From: an uncultured Sulfitobacter sp.
GTDB lineage: Bacteria > Pseudomonadota > Alphaproteobacteria > Rhodobacterales > Rhodobacteraceae
DNA: 64,000 nt
Assembly: GCA_947501805.1 (NCBI GenBank)
Contig: CANMXJ010000020.1
Location: 1 to 64,000, forward strand
Direction of reading: 5' to 3'
The notes under the pieces were generated by a model that worked only from the letters and a program-made list of their open reading frames with translations, was not told where the DNA came from and ran no database searches. This document shows positions 61,227 to 64,000 of the stretch, in pieces. The stretch's first letter is position 1. Every line of letters begins with the position of its first letter. A program made the position numbers and the translations under genes.

Positions 61227-62585
61227 ATGATTTTTGCCAAACACGCCAGACTCTCAGCCGGATGGGCTGATGACGTCCGCATCAACATCGAGAACGGCCG
61301 GATCAGCAGCATTGAAACCGGTCAGTCAGCACAGGCGTCCGATACCACTGTCGACACTTTGCTGCCCGCATTGGCCAATTTGCACAGCCACAGCTTCCAA
61401 CGCGCGATGGCGGGCATGACCGAATACAGAATGGCAGGCAAAGACAGCTTCTGGACATGGCGTGACCTGATGTACCGCTTTACCGCCAGCCTGACGCCCG
61501 AGCAGGTCGAAGCAATTGCGGCATTTGTTTTTCTGGAAATGCAGGAGGCGGGCTATGCCAGTGTCGGCGAATTCCACTATCTGCACCACCAGCCCGGCGG
61601 CACACCTTACGAGGATCTGGGTGAATTGTCCGCGCGTGTTATGGCGGCGGCAGGAACCACCGGCATTGGCCTGACCCATCTTCCCGTCCTCTATACTTAT
61701 GGCGGGGCAGGGCAGGTGCCGCTTGAAGCCGGGCAGGCGCGGTTCGGCAATTCGGTTGACCGCTTCAACAATCTGGTGGCCGCGGCATGGGGTGCTGTTG
61801 CAGAGTTACCTGACGATTGCCGCGTGGGCATCGCGCCACATTCCCTGCGGGCAACATCGCCTGACGATCTACAGGCTGTCTTGGCCTCTCATACAGCTGG
61901 TCCTGTGCACATCCACATCGCGGAACAACCCAAAGAAGTTACCGATATTTCGGCATGGCTGGGGGCCAGACCAGTCGAATGGCTGCTTGCCAATGTAGAG
62001 GTCTCCAAGGATTGGTGCCTTATTCATGCAACCCACATGACCGACTCCGAAACCGTCAACATGGCCAAATCCGGTGTCGTTGCGGGTCTGTGTCCAGTGA
62101 CTGAAGCCAACTTGGGGGATGGTCCCTTCAACGGACCTGCCTATCTGAATGCCGGTGGCGCATTCGGCATCGGGTCGGATTCGAACGTATTGATCTCGCT
62201 GACCGAAGAGTTGCGCACACTGGAGTATTCCCAGCGTCTTCGCGACATTGCCCGCAATGTACTGGTGGTTGGTGAAGGCTCTGTTGGTGAAACACTCTAC
62301 ACGGGTGCTGCCAAAGGTGGCGCACAAGCATTGGGACGCGGTGCAGGTGAAATCTCGGTTGGTGCGTTGGCGGACCTGACGGCCATCGACAGCACATCTC
62401 CTTCGCTGTGTGCGTTGCGCAAGGATCAGCTTTTGGACGGTCTTGTGTTTGCGGCAAAGGACAACGTCGTCTCAGACGTCTGGTCGGCAGGACGTCACAA
62501 CGTGAAATCCGGAACACATGTGCAGCGCGAGACAATTACGCGGGCCTACCGGTTTGCAATGGACAGTTTGATCGCGTCACTCTGA
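61227..62585 (+). CDS. hutF: Formimidoylglutamate deiminase
   Basis: Amidohydrolase of 452 residues that converts formiminoglutamate to N-formylglutamate and ammonia. Metal-binding H53 and H55 are in NLHSHSFQRAMAG. HIHIAEQPKEVTD and IHATHMTDSE give the following ligands, and GSDSNVLISL the late Asp. It pairs with HutG for the five-step route. Its end overlaps the convergent hutD gene by 40 bases. It is divergent from the hutIHGU operon under the same operator. Confidence 0.95.
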   Translation: MIFAKHARLSAGWADDVRINIENGRISSIETGQSAQASDTTVDTLLPALANLHSHSFQRAMAGMTEYRMAGKDSFWTWRDLMYRFTASLTPEQVEAIAAFVFLEMQEAGYASVGEFHYLHHQPGGTPYEDLGELSARVMAAAGTTGIGLTHLPVLYTYGGAGQVPLEAGQARFGNSVDRFNNLVAAAWGAVAELPDDCRVGIAPHSLRATSPDDLQAVLASHTAGPVHIHIAEQPKEVTDISAWLGARPVEWLLANVEVSKDWCLIHATHMTDSETVNMAKSGVVAGLCPVTEANLGDGPFNGPAYLNAGGAFGIGSDSNVLISLTEELRTLEYSQRLRDIARNVLVVGEGSVGETLYTGAAKGGAQALGRGAGEISVGALADLTAIDSTSPSLCALRKDQLLDGLVFAAKDNVVSDVWSAGRHNVKSGTHVQRETITRAYRFAMDSLIASL

Positions 62586-63133
62586 CCCAGATAACGCAAG
62601 TTGATTTCTAGCACGGCATCCCCTTTGCCAAGCGCGAGCCTCGCGTTGTCCGCCTCTATAAATGCGGTGTCGCCTGTTGTCAGTTTTGCTGCACCAATCT
62701 CCGGCCGCCCCGCAAGCACATGAAAAGCAATTATGCCCTCCGGCGGGCGCTGCGTGATCTGCTCAAGCGGGCCATTGCGCGTGATTACGTCTGCAGCGCA
62801 ATGGGTTGGGTCAAACATCAGATTCAAATCAGTCAAAGGCCCATCCGTCAGACGTGAATGAACCTCGAGAGCGCCATCAAAACATACCGGCACCCACGGG
62901 GCTGCGTTCAACTCCCCGCCAGGGTGTTCCAGAACCATGCCGTTGCCTGACACAACAGTCAGCACACGTGTTAATCCGGCAAAGTTCGAGAACGCACCAT
63001 CCTGCGCAACATCTGCGCGGCTGATCCTCCAGATCGGCTGCGTGCCCAAAAGGCCTTTGGCGATGTCGCGCGTGATGCCGCCACCGTTCTTCCATGGCAC
63101 GTCAATCAGATCATCAAAGGGCAGAACTTGCAT
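62546..63133 (-). CDS. hutD: HutD family protein
   Basis: Small cupin-like protein of 195 residues that begins with the HutD signature DVPWKNGGGITRDI (12-25). WRISRADV and FSNFAGLTRVLTVVSGNGM are further family parts. HutD is known as a conserved hut-locus protein that is thought to bind formylglutamate or limit the flux, but its exact role is not settled. It is convergent with hutF, with 40 bases of overlap, and follows the TRAP gene 42 bases downstream, so it may be cotranscribed with it instead of with the other hut genes. Confidence 0.92.
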   Translation of the reverse strand: MQVLPFDDLIDVPWKNGGGITRDIAKGLLGTQPIWRISRADVAQDGAFSNFAGLTRVLTVVSGNGMVLEHPGGELNAAPWVPVCFDGALEVHSRLTDGPLTDLNLMFDPTHCAADVITRNGPLEQITQRPPEGIIAFHVLAGRPEIGAAKLTTGDTAFIEADNARLALGKGDAVLEINLRYLGQSDAIKLSIANR

Positions 63134-63175
63134 GGATCACTCCGTAAATTGACAGGTCATAAACAGGAAACGGCA

Positions 63176-64000
63176 TCAACTGTTTACGGCTGCAACACTC
63201 CGCCCGTTCCGCAGGAATACCGCGAGTACCAAGGCACCCCCAATACCCATCGCCGCCCAAGAGGTTGTGATGAGTAGCAAGGCACCAATGGTTAGGATGA
63301 CCTTGTCCCATCTGCCCAACGGTGCCTTGAAATAGCCGATATAGGCGGCGGAAAGCGCGAATATACAGACAATCCCGCTGATCAGAGCTGCAATGAATTC
63401 CACCCACGTAAAATTAACGAACAACAGACTGGGCGCATAGATGAACATGAAGGGAACCAGCGCTTTGCCCATCGACAAACGGAATGCGGTAATGCCCGTA
63501 TGCATCGGTTCTGATCGTGCAAGGCCCGCCGCCGCATAAGCAGCAAGGGCCACGGGTGGCGTCACATCCGCCAAAACGCCGAAATAGAACACAAAGAAGT
63601 GCGTGGCGATCAAGGGGACATCGAATTTCAGCAACGCGGGTGCCGCGATAGACGCCAGAATGATATAGGTTGGCGTGGTCGGAATACCTGCCCCCATAAT
63701 GATGCAGGCAATGGCAACAAAAACGAGACCAAAGAACAGCGCCATGCTTTTCTCGTTCAGCAAGCCGGTAAAGTCGATGGACATCATAAAGCCGGCCAGA
63801 TCATAGGCCAGTTCCACGACCGCACCAGAAAACTTGAACCCCAGACCGGTAAGCGTGGTGATACCCAAAAGGAAACCGACACAGGCACAGGCGGCACCAA
63901 TGGCCAGCGCGAATTTCGCACCATCCTCGAAACCGCGCACCAGCCGCGGCGGAGTCAAAACCGTATCCAGATCCATCGACGTATTGCCAAACGCACGCAT
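63176..64000 (-). CDS. Fused TRAP transporter permease, C-terminal part
   Basis: C-terminal part of a TRAP permease of the fused 4TM/12TM type, 274 visible residues, with the start lying beyond the right edge. The ATG at the window border is internal. GAACACVGFLLGITTLTGLGFKFSG is split by the fused-type loop, followed by IIMGAGIPTTPTYIILA (TRAP signature) and ADVTPPVALAAYAAAGLA. About seven membrane segments are visible. Fused TRAP permeases usually work with a TAXI-type binding protein, which should lie to the right. Position next to hutD suggests, but does not show, uptake of histidine, urocanate or a related compound. Confidence 0.88.
   Translation of the reverse strand: MRAFGNTSMDLDTVLTPPRLVRGFEDGAKFALAIGAACACVGFLLGITTLTGLGFKFSGAVVELAYDLAGFMMSIDFTGLLNEKSMALFFGLVFVAIACIIMGAGIPTTPTYIILASIAAPALLKFDVPLIATHFFVFYFGVLADVTPPVALAAYAAAGLARSEPMHTGITAFRLSMGKALVPFMFIYAPSLLFVNFTWVEFIAALISGIVCIFALSAAYIGYFKAPLGRWDKVILTIGALLLITTSWAAMGIGGALVLAVFLRNGRSVAAVNS

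Noticed and set aside
1..64000. tRNA, rRNA, CRISPR arrays, insertion sequences, prophage
   Set aside because: None was seen in gaps or as family motifs in the reading frames; the gaps are short and were read individually.

Overview
The window looks like an extrachromosomal replicon (large plasmid or chromid) of a marine alphaproteobacterium of the Roseobacter group (Rhodobacterales). The main reason is the module at 16.5-20.7 kb: a RepB-type replication initiator divergent from a parAB partition pair, with 22-base direct repeats (iteron-like) between them and two identical parS-like palindromes inside parA and parB. The surrounding genes are catabolic and transport genes typical of that group: TRAP, tripartite tricarboxylate and branched-chain amino acid type ABC transporters, many acyl-CoA enzymes, and a hut cluster. 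No rRNA, tRNA, insertion sequence, transposase or CRISPR array was found. The organism assignment is inference from gene content.

Layout. (1) 0-1 kb: end of a TRAP permease. (2) 1-4.2 kb: a membrane class III cyclase and a TctE/TctD-type two-component system. (3) 4.2-14.3 kb: a di/tricarboxylate locus with TctC, a fused TctA-TctB permease, a PrpF/GalD-type isomerase, a 2-hydroxyacid dehydrogenase, an AbrB-like membrane protein, a GntR regulator with a perfect 22-base operator-like palindrome, a TcuA-type FAD dehydrogenase and a gamma-glutamyltranspeptidase-like enzyme. (4) 14.4-16.6 kb: a nitroreductase and a lamin-tail/Hint protein. (5) 16.5-20.7 kb: the replication and partition module. (6) 20.7-51.2 kb: about 30 kb given almost wholly to CoA-thioester metabolism. 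It holds MaoC hydratase, two MDR reductases, three acyl-CoA dehydrogenases, four SDRs, thiolase, a nitronate-monooxygenase-like flavoprotein, an ACAD10/LvaA-like kinase, an IclR regulator, a complete Liv ABC transporter, a beta-lactamase-fold hydrolase, acetoacetyl-CoA synthetase, TesB thioesterase, a TPR-sulfotransferase, enoyl-CoA hydratase, 3-hydroxyacyl-CoA dehydrogenase and an acyl-CoA ligase. (7) 51.6-54.8 kb: a LysR regulator and a two-component Rieske oxygenase. (8) 55-63.1 kb: hutC, hutUGHI, hutF and hutD, a complete five-step histidine pathway. (9) 63.2-64 kb: end of a fused TRAP permease.

How the parts work together. Region 3 is read as uptake by TctC/TctAB, oxidation of a tricarballylate-like acid by TcuA and isomerisation by the PrpF-type protein, controlled by TctDE and the GntR repressor. 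Region 6 is read as uptake of an unknown acid through Liv, activation by the ligase, beta-oxidation by the acad/SDR/thiolase genes, and entry of acetoacetate through AacS. Related palindromes of the GTTCCGC-N3-GCGGAAC kind stand next to the IclR gene, upstream of the first acad operon and upstream of the ligase operon, which suggests one IclR regulon across the region. Region 8 degrades histidine to glutamate and formate under HutC, with a HutC-like operator in the hutI-hutF gap.

Compact packing is notable. Five of nine convergent gene pairs overlap by exactly four bases at their stop codons, and many co-directional pairs overlap by ATGA or TTGA.
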